NCBI RefSeq assembly: GCF_030506305.1
Contig: NZ_CP119421.1
Coordinates: forward strand, 1 to 64,000
Direction of reading: 5' to 3'
DNA: 64,000 bases
Origin: Porifericola rhodea
GTDB lineage: Bacteria; Bacteroidota; Bacteroidia; Cytophagales; Cyclobacteriaceae
Made by a program: the position numbers and the translations under genes. This document shows, piece by piece, positions 1-8,978 of the stretch. The notes beneath the pieces were generated by a model. The model ran no database searches, had not been told where the DNA came from, and saw only the letters and a list, made by a program, of their open reading frames with translations. Each line of letters starts with the position of its first letter. Positions within the stretch are counted from its first letter, which is position 1.

Positions 1-1071
1 ATGAAGAAAAGATGGATCACCCTGCTTATTATTGTAGGAATAATTATTCTTATTCGCTTACTGCTGGAGCCTGTAGCCGAACATTACGTCAACCGAGAAC
101 TCAATAAACTGGAACATTACTCAGGAAGTATAGCTGATGTGGATATTCGCCTGTACCGTGGCGCATACAAAATAAAAGGTATAGAGATTAACAAAATCAG
201 CAATGAAGTAGAAAAACCTTTTGTCAGTATTGATACTATGGATTTATCGGTACAGTGGGATGCCCTGCTCAAAGGTAGTATTGTCGGTGAGATATTAGTT
301 ATAAACCCTAAAGTAAATATGGTGGTCACTCCTACAGTGGAAGATGACAGCACCAGCGAACAGACCGGTGCAGAGGAGGACTGGACACAAACTGTTCAGA
401 ACCTGATTCCTTTAACCATTAACAGGTTTGAAATTAAAAGCGGGCGTCTCTCCTACTTTGACCCTAATGTTAATCCTGAAGTAGATATTTACCTGCATGA
501 ACTCAACTTACTGATAGAAAATATTAGTAATGTAAATGATAGTACAGATAAACTCCCCTCCTCTTTAAAGGCAAGTGCAGTCACAGTAGGAAATGGAGAG
601 ATAAGTCTGGATATGCAGATGAACGTTTTGAAAGAAATGCCTGACCTCAATGCTAATTTTGAATTGAAAAACCTGGATTTGACATCTCTTAATGATTTCA
701 TTAAAGCCTACGCGAATTTTGATGTTCATGCCGGCACTTTCACAACTATTACAGAATTACAGCTTACTGATGGACAACTAGATGGCTACATCAAACCATT
801 TTTTGATAATCTGGATGTCTTTTCACTGGAAGAAGACCTTAAAGATGACAAAGGATTCTTTGGGAAAGCATGGGAAGCACTGGTAGGCCTGGGAGCGGAA
901 AGCCTGGAAAATCAGCCACAGGACCAGGTGGCTACCCGTATTCCAATTCAGGGATCCTTAGATAAAATGGATCCGGACATCTCTAAAACGGTCTGGAATA
1001 TCTTAAGAAATGCGTTTGTAGATGCCTTTGAAAAAGAGTTTGAACGAAGAGCAAAAGCTGATACTAATTAG
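1..1071 (+). CDS. AsmA/DUF748-like membrane-anchored envelope protein
   Basis: The protein has 356 residues. A single N-terminal membrane segment (about residues 6-22, preceded by MKKRW) is followed by a long periplasmic region rich in beta strands. The segments GSIADVDIRLYRGAYKIKGI and VNPKVNMVV-like stretches resemble the repeating lipid-groove domain of the AsmA/DUF748 family. Known members bridge the envelope and take part in phospholipid or outer-membrane homeostasis. At 356 residues this is a short member. The ATG is the first base of the window and is followed by a typical membrane anchor, so the gene is probably complete, but the upstream side cannot be seen. The substrate is unknown. 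Confidence 0.6.
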   Translation: MKKRWITLLIIVGIIILIRLLLEPVAEHYVNRELNKLEHYSGSIADVDIRLYRGAYKIKGIEINKISNEVEKPFVSIDTMDLSVQWDALLKGSIVGEILVINPKVNMVVTPTVEDDSTSEQTGAEEDWTQTVQNLIPLTINRFEIKSGRLSYFDPNVNPEVDIYLHELNLLIENISNVNDSTDKLPSSLKASAVTVGNGEISLDMQMNVLKEMPDLNANFELKNLDLTSLNDFIKAYANFDVHAGTFTTITELQLTDGQLDGYIKPFFDNLDVFSLEEDLKDDKGFFGKAWEALVGLGAESLENQPQDQVATRIPIQGSLDKMDPDISKTVWNILRNAFVDAFEKEFERRAKADTN

Positions 1072-1244
1072 GAATTTGTTTAAGAAAAGTACTAAAAGGC
1101 TTAATTTATAATCTTTCTGTGTATTTTTAAACAGCATCAGGCATTGACTGTTTGATAGCTAAACTTAACCAAACTTAACTTTTGCCTTATTCCACTGCAT
1201 AACTTTTTCAGGAATGGGCTAATTCGCAAAATCGAGAAGATAGC

Positions 1245-3029
1245 ATGAATAAACACACTTACGACTTTGGCGTAATAGGAAACTGCGCTTTTTTGGCTCT
1301 TGTACACAAAAACACTAACATCAACTGGCTATGCTGGCCTCGCTTCGACAGCAGCTTCGTCTTTGGAGGTTTGCTGGACGATGAAAAAGGAGGCGAGTTT
1401 AGCATTCTACCTTCTACCGACAACTTTAATTCTCATCAGTATTATATAGAAAATACCAACGTGCTTTGCACCGAAATAGAGAATGAAGATGGCAAGTACA
1501 GAGTAACCGATTTTGCTCCCCGCTTCTTCCAATATGACCGTTACTTTAAACCACTTATGCTCATTCGTAAGATTGAGCCCCTTTCGGGCACGCCACGCGT
1601 AAAAGTGAAGTGCGACCCAGTGGGTGAGTATGGGAGCTTAAAACCATCCATGAACCAGGCCAGTAACCACATTAAGTTTCTGGGTCTGCAAAGCGAAATT
1701 AGGCTGACTACCAATATCTCGCTAACCTACATACTGGAAGAGCAGCATTTTGTACTTAATGATACGCGTTATCTTGTACTTACTTATGGCGCACCGCTGG
1801 AAGCACCTGTAGAAAGCACTTCCGAAAACTTTCAACAAAAAACAGTAAACTACTGGCAGCACTGGGTAAAGAGTACCAGTATTAGTGATTTTTACCAGCA
1901 GCAGGTTATTCGCTCTGCTTTAGTTCTCAAAATTCATCAGTTTGAAGATACTGGCGGTATTATAGCTTCTACTACTACCAGCTTACCGGAAGCCCCCGGA
2001 AGTGGCAGAAACTGGGACTATCGCTATTGCTGGCTTCGCGATACGTATTATACACTTACAGCCTTTAACCATATTGGCCACTTTGAAGAGCTAGAGCGGT
2101 ATTTCTACTACATTGCCAATATATCTGCCAGCCAGAAAAGTCGCTATCAGCCACTCTACTCAATTAGCGGCAGCGATCAGCTGATAGAGAAGATCATGGA
2201 CCTTAAAGGGTATTTAGGAAACCAGCCCGTACGTGTGGGTAACCAGGCTTATGAGCATATTCAAAATGACGTATACGGACAGGTATTGTTATCTCTACTC
2301 CCACTTTATGTAGACCACCGTTTTATCAACGACGAGCGAGCAGGCTCCCAGAATCTAGTGTACGACGTGCTTCAAAAAATTGAGGAAGTGATGTATGAGC
2401 CAGATGCCGGACTTTGGGAGTTCAGAGACCTGAGCCAGTACCATTGCTATACTTACCTCTTCCACTGGGCGGGTAGCTCTGCCGCAATAAAAATTGCCAA
2501 ACGCCTTGGCGATAAAGAGTTAGAGATTAAGGCTTCTAAACTGAAACAGGCCGCTGTTGATAAAATTGAAGAATGCTACGATCCAGAACGTAAGGTATAC
2601 ACTCAGGCCATTGGTACCAAAAACCTGGATGCCAGCACCCTACAACTCATTATGATGAATTATCTGGACGGCAACTCCGACAGGGCTAAAAATCACCTAA
2701 AAAGCCTGGAGAAGGAGCTTAAGTCAGAAGACGGGCTATTCTACCGTTACCTCCATATGGACGATTTTGGTATGCCCGAAACTACATTTTTGATCTGTGC
2801 TTTCTGGTATGTAGAAGCTCTGGCCTGTGTGGGGCGTGTAGATGAAGCTACCGAAACATTTGAAAACATTATGCAATACAGTAATCATCTGGGCTTGTTT
2901 AGCGAAGATGTGGATGCAGCTACTGGTAGCCAGTGGGGTAATTTCCCTCAGGCTTATAGCCATGTAGGCCTGGTAAATGCGGCTTACAGAATTGCTACGA
3001 AACTAGATGCTCCAGACTTTTTGGAATAG
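1245..3029 (+). CDS. Glycoside hydrolase family 15 (glucoamylase/trehalase-type)
   Basis: The protein has 594 residues, a normal length for cytoplasmic bacterial GH15 enzymes, and no signal peptide. The N-terminal beta-sandwich begins with DFGVIGNCAFLALVHKN and WLCWPRFDSSFVFGGLLD. The (alpha/alpha)6 barrel carries the family hallmark GRNWDYRYCWLRD at residues 254-266 and a C-terminal QWGNFPQAYSHVGLVNAAY motif that contributes to the active-site end. Family members hydrolyse alpha-glucosidic bonds in glucans or, in some actinobacteria, trehalose. The gene converges on the trehalose synthesis fusion just downstream, which makes trehalase activity plausible but does not prove it. The start is an ATG 173 bases after the previous gene. 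No Shine-Dalgarno sequence is seen, as usual in this phylum. Confidence 0.9.
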   Translation: MNKHTYDFGVIGNCAFLALVHKNTNINWLCWPRFDSSFVFGGLLDDEKGGEFSILPSTDNFNSHQYYIENTNVLCTEIENEDGKYRVTDFAPRFFQYDRYFKPLMLIRKIEPLSGTPRVKVKCDPVGEYGSLKPSMNQASNHIKFLGLQSEIRLTTNISLTYILEEQHFVLNDTRYLVLTYGAPLEAPVESTSENFQQKTVNYWQHWVKSTSISDFYQQQVIRSALVLKIHQFEDTGGIIASTTTSLPEAPGSGRNWDYRYCWLRDTYYTLTAFNHIGHFEELERYFYYIANISASQKSRYQPLYSISGSDQLIEKIMDLKGYLGNQPVRVGNQAYEHIQNDVYGQVLLSLLPLYVDHRFINDERAGSQNLVYDVLQKIEEVMYEPDAGLWEFRDLSQYHCYTYLFHWAGSSAAIKIAKRLGDKELEIKASKLKQAAVDKIEECYDPERKVYTQAIGTKNLDASTLQLIMMNYLDGNSDRAKNHLKSLEKELKSEDGLFYRYLHMDDFGMPETTFLICAFWYVEALACVGRVDEATETFENIMQYSNHLGLFSEDVDAATGSQWGNFPQAYSHVGLVNAAYRIATKLDAPDFLE

Positions 3030-3053
3030 ACTGTATAGCTCTTCAACATAGAA

Positions 3054-3079
3054 AAAGCCGGTTCATAAGAGCCGGCTTT
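3054..3079. terminator. Bidirectional terminator between GH15 and trehalose synthesis genes
   Basis: An 8-base stem (AAAGCCGG with CCGGCTTT) encloses a 10-base loop. It has A-rich sequence on its left and TTTCTT on its right, so it can act on both convergent genes. Confidence 0.8.
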
Positions 3080-3107
3080 CTTATTATTATCTGTCTCGTC
3101 CTAAAAA

Positions 3108-5288
3108 CTAATATGCGATTAATGCCTTTAGCAGGTCTCTCACATCATGAAAAGTATTGACACTAAACCTTGCTGCTGAGGTTTTACTACCTACTTTGAT
3201 GGTATAGGCATCTTTAGGCATGGCACGGAAGGTATCTTCATCAGTAAAATCATCACCAATCGCTACTACAAAGTCATAAGGATAATTCTCCAGCCACTGG
3301 GCTGCCGTACGTCCTTTGTTTACTTCTCTATCCTTAATTTCTACTACCATATCGCCTTCCAATACCTGAAGGTTGCTATTAGATGAGAGATACTTCAAAT
3401 GGCTGGTAAGCTCACGGGTACGTAATTCTCCCAGCCCGGTCTCTACTTTACGGTAATGCCAGACTAAAGAATAATCTTTTTCTTCTATAAATGAACCAGG
3501 TGTACGGTTTACGTACAGTTCCAGCACCGGCAGTATTTCTTTCTTCCAATTGTTTTTCATAGCCGCAATGGTACGCCACTCAGAATCATGCTCTCGCATC
3601 CATACGCCATGCTCAGCAATCAGGTCTACCTGCTGATGCCCCAGCCATTCTTCTAAGGTGTCTTTGTCTCTGCCACTAATAATTATCACCCTGTTCTTCT
3701 CTTCTTTGGTAAGCTTTTTAATAATACCAATTAATTCCTCATCGGGTTTGGCATCTTTAGGATCGGGATGAAAACCGGAAAGTGTACCATCATAATCCAG
3801 AAAGATCAGCCGTTCATCAGCTTTAGAGAAGCTCATCAGCATTTTCTCCAGCGACAGCTCATCCATTTTACGTGTCTGCATACCTCGCTGCGCATTCTTA
3901 ATATTATTAAGGCTGGTCATAAAGAGGTCTACCCAATGCGAAATATTGTAGCGCTTAAGCGAGTTTTGCATAATAGTGTTATGCATAATCTGCTCAGACT
4001 CAGGCATGGTCAGGGCCTTATGTATGGCATCTACAATCTGGTCTATATCATTAGGGTTAATAAGTATAGCATCTGAAAGCTCTTTGGAAGCACCACACAT
4101 CTCACTCAAAATAAGCACTCCCTTCTTGTTGATTTTGCTGGCGATAAATTCTTTACACACCAGGTTCATACCATCACGCATAGGAGTAACCAAAGCAACA
4201 TCAGCCATACGGTAGAATGCAGAGAGCTCTTCCAGCGGGAATGAACGGTAGAAGAAATGTACCGGCGTCCAGTTGATTTTACCAAATCGCCCGTTAATTC
4301 TACCCACCAGGCGATCCACCTCTTCTTTAAGCTCTTTATACTTGCCCACCTGATCGCGAGAAGGCACTACAACCATAATCAGGGAAACTTTGTCACGATA
4401 CTGAGGGTAGCGTTCAAAGAACAACTCAAAAGCTCTCAGTCGCTGAGGAATACCTTTAGAATAATCCAGACGGTCTATAGACAGGATAAGCTTCTGATCT
4501 CCTAAAGAAATACGATAGTGCACTTCGCGCTCCAGCGCTTCAGGTGAGGCTGCGGCTTCTGCATATTTGTCATAATCAATTCCCATAGGGAAAGAGTCTA
4601 CCATCACCGTACGATTGCCTACTACCACCTGCCCCTGGGTATTGCTCAGACCTGCCAGCCTGCTCACCGAACTCAGGAAGTGACGCATATCATCATAGGT
4701 ATGGAATCCGATTAAGTCGGCACCCAATACACCATTTAAAATTTCGCGACGCCAGGGTAGCAGTCGGAATATCTCGTAAGAAGGAAAAGGTATATGCAGA
4801 AAAAAACCAATGCTGGCATCGGGAAAGCGCTCACGTAGCATGCCCGGCACTAACATTAGCTGATAATCGTGAATCCATAGGGTATCGTCAGGATCACATT
4901 TTTTGGCAATCTCATCCGCAAACTTACGATTTACACGTTTGTAAGCCTCCCACAGCTTAGGATCGTAAATAGCATATTGGATAAAATAGTGGAAATTAGG
5001 CCAGAGGGTTTCATTACTGAAGCCTTCATAAAAATCTTTGATGTCGTCTTCGGTAAGGAAGACGGGTATCATACTTTCTTTGGCAATAGCCTCTGTAATC
5101 TCGGCTTTTTCGTCTTTGCGGGTAGACACCAGTCCGGGCCAACCTATCCAAAGATTGTTTCCTTCTTTGTAGATAGAGCCTAAGCCGGTGGCTAATCCTC
5201 CGGCACTGGTATGGTATTCTAGTTGTTTTTTCTCATTTCTCTGAATTTTAATCGGCAAGCGATTAGAAACAATTATGGTTTTTGCCAT
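3108..5288 (-). CDS. otsAB: Bifunctional trehalose-6-phosphate synthase/trehalose-phosphatase
   Basis: This 726-residue fusion covers both steps of the OtsA-OtsB pathway: UDP-glucose plus glucose-6-phosphate gives trehalose-6-phosphate, then trehalose. Residues 1 to about 470 are a GT20 synthase (IVSNRLPIKI and SAGGLATGL at the N-terminus, then WIHDYQLMLVPGMLR and SIDRLDYSKGIPQRL). From about residue 490 a HAD phosphatase follows, with the nucleophile motif D498-Y-D500-G-T, then IIISGRDKDTLEEWL and AIGDDFTDEDTF. Both halves keep their catalytic motifs. Single-chain fusions of this kind are common in Bacteroidota and eukaryotes. The product is cytoplasmic and likely supports osmotic and stress protection, in line with the nearby Usp and Mrp genes. 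The ATG start gives the expected MAKTIIVSNRL N-terminus. Confidence 0.95.
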   Translation of the reverse strand: MAKTIIVSNRLPIKIQRNEKKQLEYHTSAGGLATGLGSIYKEGNNLWIGWPGLVSTRKDEKAEITEAIAKESMIPVFLTEDDIKDFYEGFSNETLWPNFHYFIQYAIYDPKLWEAYKRVNRKFADEIAKKCDPDDTLWIHDYQLMLVPGMLRERFPDASIGFFLHIPFPSYEIFRLLPWRREILNGVLGADLIGFHTYDDMRHFLSSVSRLAGLSNTQGQVVVGNRTVMVDSFPMGIDYDKYAEAAASPEALEREVHYRISLGDQKLILSIDRLDYSKGIPQRLRAFELFFERYPQYRDKVSLIMVVVPSRDQVGKYKELKEEVDRLVGRINGRFGKINWTPVHFFYRSFPLEELSAFYRMADVALVTPMRDGMNLVCKEFIASKINKKGVLILSEMCGASKELSDAILINPNDIDQIVDAIHKALTMPESEQIMHNTIMQNSLKRYNISHWVDLFMTSLNNIKNAQRGMQTRKMDELSLEKMLMSFSKADERLIFLDYDGTLSGFHPDPKDAKPDEELIGIIKKLTKEEKNRVIIISGRDKDTLEEWLGHQQVDLIAEHGVWMREHDSEWRTIAAMKNNWKKEILPVLELYVNRTPGSFIEEKDYSLVWHYRKVETGLGELRTRELTSHLKYLSSNSNLQVLEGDMVVEIKDREVNKGRTAAQWLENYPYDFVVAIGDDFTDEDTFRAMPKDAYTIKVGSKTSAARFSVNTFHDVRDLLKALIAY

Positions 5289-5384
5289 GAGTTGCAGCTT
5301 GTTAGGTCAATAGTATATAAAAATTGCGAATCGTATCACTGATAAAAATAGGCATTAAGTTCTGCTACAAGAGGCAATGAAGTA

Positions 5385-6194
5385 TTAATGCTTAAACTTA
5401 AAACTCCTCAACCTGATTTCTGTTAACTTTCTTTTGGTGTCCAAAGGAAAATCACCTCTCATCATCCAATCGTAATAAGCAGGTTCGGATTGCAGTACAT
5501 CCAAGATAGGGCGATTCTTAAATTTACCAAAATTAAATACTTCTACCCCCTGATCATTCATGACAAAGCGACCAGCCAGATCTACCATTTTAGTGCTGGA
5601 GATATCGTGCAAAGACTTTACGTTATCCTGTATAATACCTACCTGATTTCCTTTGGCATCTACGACGGGTTTATTCAGATAACGTTCTACCTGAGCGAAT
5701 AGCACTTCCATAGATGCTCGAGTGTCTGCTTCGGCACTGTGTGCATCTTCCAATGACTTTTTGCAATAAAACTCATAAGCAGCGGCAAGTGTCCTTTTCT
5801 CCATCAGATGGAAGATCTTTTGTGAATCTACCAGCTTACGGTTGCTAACATCAAATTCAATGTTTTCTCTCAAAAACTCTTCTACCAGCAGGGGAACATC
5901 AAAGCGAATTATATTGAATCCCGAAAGGTCGCAGCCCTCTAAAAATTTTGCCAGCTCTTTTGCCACCGACTTAAAAGGTGGCAGGTCTTTTACATCCTCA
6001 TCATAAATGCCGTGGATCATGCTAGACTCAGCTGGTATCGGCATCTGCGGATTAACACGAACGTTCTTTTCTTCTGATTCACCATTCGGCAGTATCTTAA
6101 TAATATGAATTTCAATAATTCGGTCGTTAGATACATTGGTACCGGTAGTCTCCAGGTCAAAAAATGCCAGCGGGTTCTTCAGCTTTAATTTCAT
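5385..6194 (-). CDS. DnaQ-family 3'-5' exonuclease (DEDDh)
   Basis: The protein has 269 residues. The exonuclease fold occupies about residues 8-175 and all five DEDDh active-site residues are visible: D13 and E15 in FFDLETTG, D99 in NIIRFDVPLL, H152 and D157 in DAHSAEAD. A C-terminal segment (FNFGKFKNRPILDVL to the end) resembles the small domain found after many stand-alone Bacteroidota exonucleases. The family includes the Pol III epsilon proofreader and RNase T/oligonucleotide trimmers. Without a polymerase-binding tail the role here is best called DNA or RNA end processing. It lies 20 bases after mpl on the same strand and is probably co-transcribed with it. Confidence 0.88.
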   Translation of the reverse strand: MKLKLKNPLAFFDLETTGTNVSNDRIIEIHIIKILPNGESEEKNVRVNPQMPIPAESSMIHGIYDEDVKDLPPFKSVAKELAKFLEGCDLSGFNIIRFDVPLLVEEFLRENIEFDVSNRKLVDSQKIFHLMEKRTLAAAYEFYCKKSLEDAHSAEADTRASMEVLFAQVERYLNKPVVDAKGNQVGIIQDNVKSLHDISSTKMVDLAGRFVMNDQGVEVFNFGKFKNRPILDVLQSEPAYYDWMMRGDFPLDTKRKLTEIRLRSFKFKH

Positions 6195-6214
6195 AAGATT
6201 ATTACTATCCTCTT

Positions 6215-7594
6215 TTAAGATTTATTTTCTATGATAGACTGCCCAAAGGCATTAAGGTCTAGACCTCCGTAGTTTCCGGAGCTCATGAGCAGTAGGTTTT
6301 TGTTGTTCCACTTCTGGCTCAGTAAAAACTCCTGAAGGCTTTGGCTATCAGTAAACACTTTAATGTCTTTTCTATTAAACGCTTCCTGTATTAGCTCGTC
6401 GGTAAGAGGCTCCAGCTTTTTATGGCGCGATACTTCCGGATTATGGTATACCACACCCAGGTCGGCATCTGAAAGGGTATCCTGGTACTGTCCTATAAAC
6501 TCTTTATTCAAGCTGCTAAAGGTGTGCAGTTCCATACAGGCCACCAGCTCACGTTTAGGGTACTGCTGCTTTACTGCTTTAGTTGTGGCCTGTAGTTTTG
6601 ATGGTGCATGGGCAAAATCTTTATACACCGAAGTAGTCTCGTCAGAAGCTATTAGTTCCAGTCGCTTGCTAGCCCCGGTAAAGCTGGGTATAGCCTGGTA
6701 AAAATCGCTTTTTTGAACTCCTATACGCATACAAACCTCCAGTGCGCCACTAATATTTTGCATATTATGATACCCAAAAAGTTGTATAGCCAGTTCTCCA
6801 TCGTCGGTTTTCAGATAGGTAACCCCATCTTTTACTTTATGAGGGTGAGCTTTATATTCTATTCGGTTTACATCGGCTCTTTCTTTTCTACCAATCATGG
6901 TTGCCAGATCATCTTCTTCGCAATAAACCAGCGAACCAGCTTTGGGTGAGGCATCTGCAAAGAGCTCAAACTGACGTACATAATCATCCAGTGTGGGAAA
7001 TACGTTGTAGTGGTCCCAGGCAATACCGCTGATCAGGCCAATGTGATGCTGGTATTTCAGGCACTTAGGAGAAAGGTCCAGAGGAGAGGTCAGATACTCG
7101 TCTCCCTCTATCACGATAATTGGTGCGTCACTCAGGCTTACCAACCCATCAACGGTAGCCGTTCTGGCTCCTAGTACATAGTCAAACTCACGCCCCAGAT
7201 GCTGTAGCACGTGCAGTATAATAGATGTGATTGTCGTTTTACCATGGCTACCCGCTATTACAATACGCTGCTTGTCTTTGCTTTGCTCGTAAATGTATTC
7301 AGGGTAAGAGTACACCTTCAGCCCCATTTCCTGGGCTTTTTTTAGCTCAGGGTTATCAGGTCGGGCATGCATACCCAACACAATAGCATCCAGATCTTCA
7401 GTTATTTTTTCAGGAAACCAGCCAAACTGCTCGGGAAGAATGCCCTGCGCCTCTAATGCTGACTTTGCCGGATCATAAATTTCGTCATCAGATCCGCTAA
7501 CTACTATACCTTTTTTGGCCAGATGCAACGCTAAATCGTGCATAACACTACCACCAATGGCGATAAAATGTACCCGGGAAATGTTGTTCTGCAT
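6215..7594 (-). CDS. mpl: UDP-N-acetylmuramate:tripeptide ligase, peptidoglycan recycling
   Basis: This 459-residue Mur ligase has the MurC/Mpl-type N-terminal domain (HFIAIGGSVMHDLALHLAKK), the ATP-binding P-loop G115-S-H-G-K-T-T121 and a C-terminal domain with VYKDFAHAPSKLQATTKAV and ending LLMSSGNYGGLDL. Mpl attaches the recycled tripeptide L-Ala-D-Glu-mDAP to UDP-MurNAc in the cytoplasm. Lack of the other dcw genes around it and the N-terminal and FAHAPSKL features favour Mpl over MurC. I cannot exclude a paralogue with different specificity. It is the first gene of a likely two-gene unit with the downstream exonuclease and has a near-perfect Bacteroidota promoter upstream. Confidence 0.85.
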   Translation of the reverse strand: MQNNISRVHFIAIGGSVMHDLALHLAKKGIVVSGSDDEIYDPAKSALEAQGILPEQFGWFPEKITEDLDAIVLGMHARPDNPELKKAQEMGLKVYSYPEYIYEQSKDKQRIVIAGSHGKTTITSIILHVLQHLGREFDYVLGARTATVDGLVSLSDAPIIVIEGDEYLTSPLDLSPKCLKYQHHIGLISGIAWDHYNVFPTLDDYVRQFELFADASPKAGSLVYCEEDDLATMIGRKERADVNRIEYKAHPHKVKDGVTYLKTDDGELAIQLFGYHNMQNISGALEVCMRIGVQKSDFYQAIPSFTGASKRLELIASDETTSVYKDFAHAPSKLQATTKAVKQQYPKRELVACMELHTFSSLNKEFIGQYQDTLSDADLGVVYHNPEVSRHKKLEPLTDELIQEAFNRKDIKVFTDSQSLQEFLLSQKWNNKNLLLMSSGNYGGLDLNAFGQSIIENKS

Positions 7595-7984
7595 AAAATT
7601 AATATTGATTATACCTCCTCAATTCCTAATTAGTGTTTCAAAATTAAGACAAAAACCCTTAGCGACAAATCACTGATTGGGTTTAGGATAGCATAATACG
7701 GTAAATAAGTCTAAGTGAGAAATGTAAGCTTTAGATTCAGGAATGATTATTTTTTTATTAAAATAGACCCATAAATTTCCGACGTACTGTAAGAAGTTAT
7801 GCCGGATACTATTGCGGCTAGATAGCAGGGCACTTAGCGCAGGCACTATTTTTTGTAAAGAGAAGCGGTATATTTAGTCTACCTGCAACTGCTGCAACCG
7901 TATAAATAAATAAGCCATTTGCTCAGGAGTGCGACTGGCTGATAGTAGAAGAATTTTCCTTTTTATCATTGTAACATAATATTT
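7595..7984. other. Divergent intergenic region between mpl and usp
   Basis: These 390 bases hold the mpl promoter described separately and an AT-rich stretch around 7745-7765. No RNA gene or convincing protein-coding sequence was found. A 31-codon reading frame on the minus strand is listed among the rejected items. Confidence 0.6.
7639..7669 (-). promoter_or_regulatory. Bacteroidota-type promoter of mpl
   Basis: On the minus strand TTTG (7666-7669) is followed after 19 bases by TAATTTTG (7639-7646). This matches the known Bacteroidota consensus TTTG-N17-23-TAnnTTTG exactly. Transcription would start near 7632, leaving a leader of roughly 38 bases before the mpl ATG. Confidence 0.75.
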
Positions 7985-8905
7985 ATGTACCAGCTTAAAA
8001 GAATTTTGGTGTGTGTTGACCTCAGCGCTATGGATGAAGATGTCATCCGCTATGCCGCAGAGATGGCTAAGATCACTGAGGCCGACAGCGTTTATTTTTT
8101 ACATGCCGCCAAAGACCTCAACCTACCCGAAGAACTTGCAGACAAATATCAGGACGTACTGGCACCTGTAGACGAAACGCTGAAACATCAGGTGCAGGAT
8201 ACGGTAGATAAATACTTCAGTAAGCAAAACGGAACCGATATTGAAATAGATATTCTGGAAGGCAAACCTACCGATACGGTACTTAAATTTGCCAAAAGAA
8301 AAAACGTAGACCTGATTGTATTAGGTAAACATACCAGCAAAGGCAAACCAAAAATAAATCAGGGCAAAATAGCTGAGCTTAGCCACTGCTCTGTACTTTT
8401 TGTGCCTAAAGGTGCGGATATTCAGGTACATAGTATTATGGTAGCCGCTGACTTCTCGGATAATGCCAAGCGGGCTATGGAGCAGGCAATTCATATCAAA
8501 GAAAAGAAGAAGGACGTTACCATTTACAGTCACCATGTGTATACGGTACCTCACGGCTACCACAAAACCGGAAAAAGCTACGAGGAGTTTGCAGAGATTA
8601 TGAAAGGACATGCAGAAAACGACTCTCATAAGTTCTTTAAAAAGCATGAGTTAGATGAGAATGTTTGCGAAACGCACTATACCCTAAGCGAAGATGATAA
8701 AATCCATGATGAGCTAAATGACTTTGCGGTAGACAAAAACGCAGATATGATTATGATTGGTTCTCAGGGAAGAACAGCCGCGGCTTCTATACTTCTGGGT
8801 AGCGTAGCTGAGCAGATTTTGCATTACGAAAACAATATCCCTGTTTTTATCGTCAAGAAGAAGAACGATAATATGAGCTTTTTTGAAGCCTTGCTCAAGA
8901 TTTAG
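7985..8905 (+). CDS. Tandem universal stress protein (UspA x2)
   Basis: This 306-residue protein consists of two Usp domains, about residues 1-142 and 147-295. Both start with the usual hydrophobic beta strand (KRILVCVDLS and HSIMVAADFS). The second domain has the complete ATP-binding motif G-2x-G-9x-G-S at residues 259-273 (GSQGRTAAASILLGS). The first domain has only a degenerate version (LGKHTSKGK), so one site probably binds nucleotide and the other is structural. Usp proteins help cells survive starvation and stress by mechanisms that are still vague. The gene ends 73 bases before the Mrp operon on the same strand, a common neighbourhood for Usp genes near ion transporters, and could be co-expressed with it. 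Confidence 0.92.
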   Translation: MYQLKRILVCVDLSAMDEDVIRYAAEMAKITEADSVYFLHAAKDLNLPEELADKYQDVLAPVDETLKHQVQDTVDKYFSKQNGTDIEIDILEGKPTDTVLKFAKRKNVDLIVLGKHTSKGKPKINQGKIAELSHCSVLFVPKGADIQVHSIMVAADFSDNAKRAMEQAIHIKEKKKDVTIYSHHVYTVPHGYHKTGKSYEEFAEIMKGHAENDSHKFFKKHELDENVCETHYTLSEDDKIHDELNDFAVDKNADMIMIGSQGRTAAASILLGSVAEQILHYENNIPVFIVKKKNDNMSFFEALLKI

Positions 8906-8978
8906 GCATAGCGCAAACAACTTACAACTGCTGTAGTTGAATACTTAAATTTTGAGCTAAGCCTTATTTTTTAACTTC

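Noticed and set aside
7874-7969. 31-codon reading frame on the minus strand in the mpl-usp gap
   Set aside because: It has an ATG, but there is no signal peptide, membrane helix, recognisable motif or promoter. Frames of this size occur by chance.
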